From Bacteroidota bacterium (lineage in GTDB: Bacteria > Bacteroidota > Ignavibacteria > UBA10030 > UBA6906), in the NCBI GenBank assembly GCA_003541875.1, contig DPLS01000333.1, positions 1 to 6,258 of the forward strand: a stretch of DNA of 6,258 nt. The letters run 5' to 3'. The position numbers were made by a program, and so were the translations under genes. Every line of letters begins with the position of its first letter. Position 1 is the first letter of the stretch. This document shows, piece by piece, positions 6,168 to 6,258 of this stretch. Under the pieces are notes generated by a model. It did not search any database. It was not told where the DNA came from and saw nothing but the letters and a program-made list of their open reading frames with translations.

Positions 6168-6258
6168 ATGGATGAGAATGAAAGGACTCTATCGTACGAT
6201 CAACGACGGAGGAACATCATGGATGTGTGGAACGCAATCGTCGTCGTTTTGGAACAAG
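6168..6258 (+). CDS. Unrecognised protein, 5' end only (runs off right edge)
   Basis: Thirty codons are visible from the ATG at 6168, with AGGAG 5 nt upstream. An in-frame stop at 6117-6119 rules out a longer form. A second in-frame ATG at 6219 has a better SD (GGAGG at 6208-6212, 6-nt spacer) and would start MDVWNAIVVVLEQ. The 17 codons between the two starts include an RRR run encoded by the same bases as that SD, and rare-looking AGG, CGA and CTA codons, which slightly favours 6219. A perfect palindrome, ATCGTACGAT, lies at 6191-6200. The N-terminus is charged (DENER, then RRRN) followed by a short helix-like hydrophobic stretch. Too little is visible to assign a family. It is divergent from the protease. 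Confidence 0.5.
   Translation, partial: MDENERTLSYDQRRRNIMDVWNAIVVVLEQ

Noticed and set aside
5981..6169. 62-codon minus-strand frame starting MKTPGITWNKK
   Set aside because: It has no SD, runs through the inverted-repeat cluster, overlaps the right-edge gene's start site and has no recognisable protein features.

Overview
This window looks like a chromosomal piece from a member of the Bacteroidota/Ignavibacteriota-Chlorobiota (FCB) group. The best evidence is the C-terminus of the large protein, which is a type IX secretion (T9SS) sorting domain with the YPNPFNPSTTI signature. A promoter-like TTG / TAnnTTTG pair of the Bacteroidota type, clear Shine-Dalgarno (SD) sites and a base composition near 50% GC also fit. 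I cannot name a genus.

Layout. (1) 1-908, minus strand: the 5' part of a secreted protein made of ~182-residue tandem repeats, running off the left edge. (2) 909-1467: intergenic. It holds a rho-independent terminator for the protease (1411-1445), a Bacteroidota-type promoter candidate just beyond it (1284-1314), and a long presumed leader of ~370 nt with palindromes and competing hairpins in front of the repeat protein. (3) 1468-5691, minus strand: one very large gene for a secreted multidomain subtilisin-like (S8) protease. The reading frame stays open up to 5847, but the best start is a GTG at 5691. (4) 5692-6167: a divergent intergenic region rich in inverted repeats, including interleaved stems and a candidate SD-sequestering switch. 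(5) 6168-6258, plus strand: the first codons of an unrecognised gene running off the right edge.

How it fits together. The two minus-strand genes both encode exported, beta-rich extracellular proteins. The terminator and promoter between them suggest they are separately transcribed neighbours rather than one operon. The protease should be exported by Sec, moved across the outer membrane by T9SS and anchored or released there. The repeat protein has a Sec signal, but its C-terminus is outside the window, so its T9SS dependence is only inferred. No RNA gene of a known family, insertion sequence or CRISPR array was recognised. The least explained part is the structured DNA at 5960-6170.
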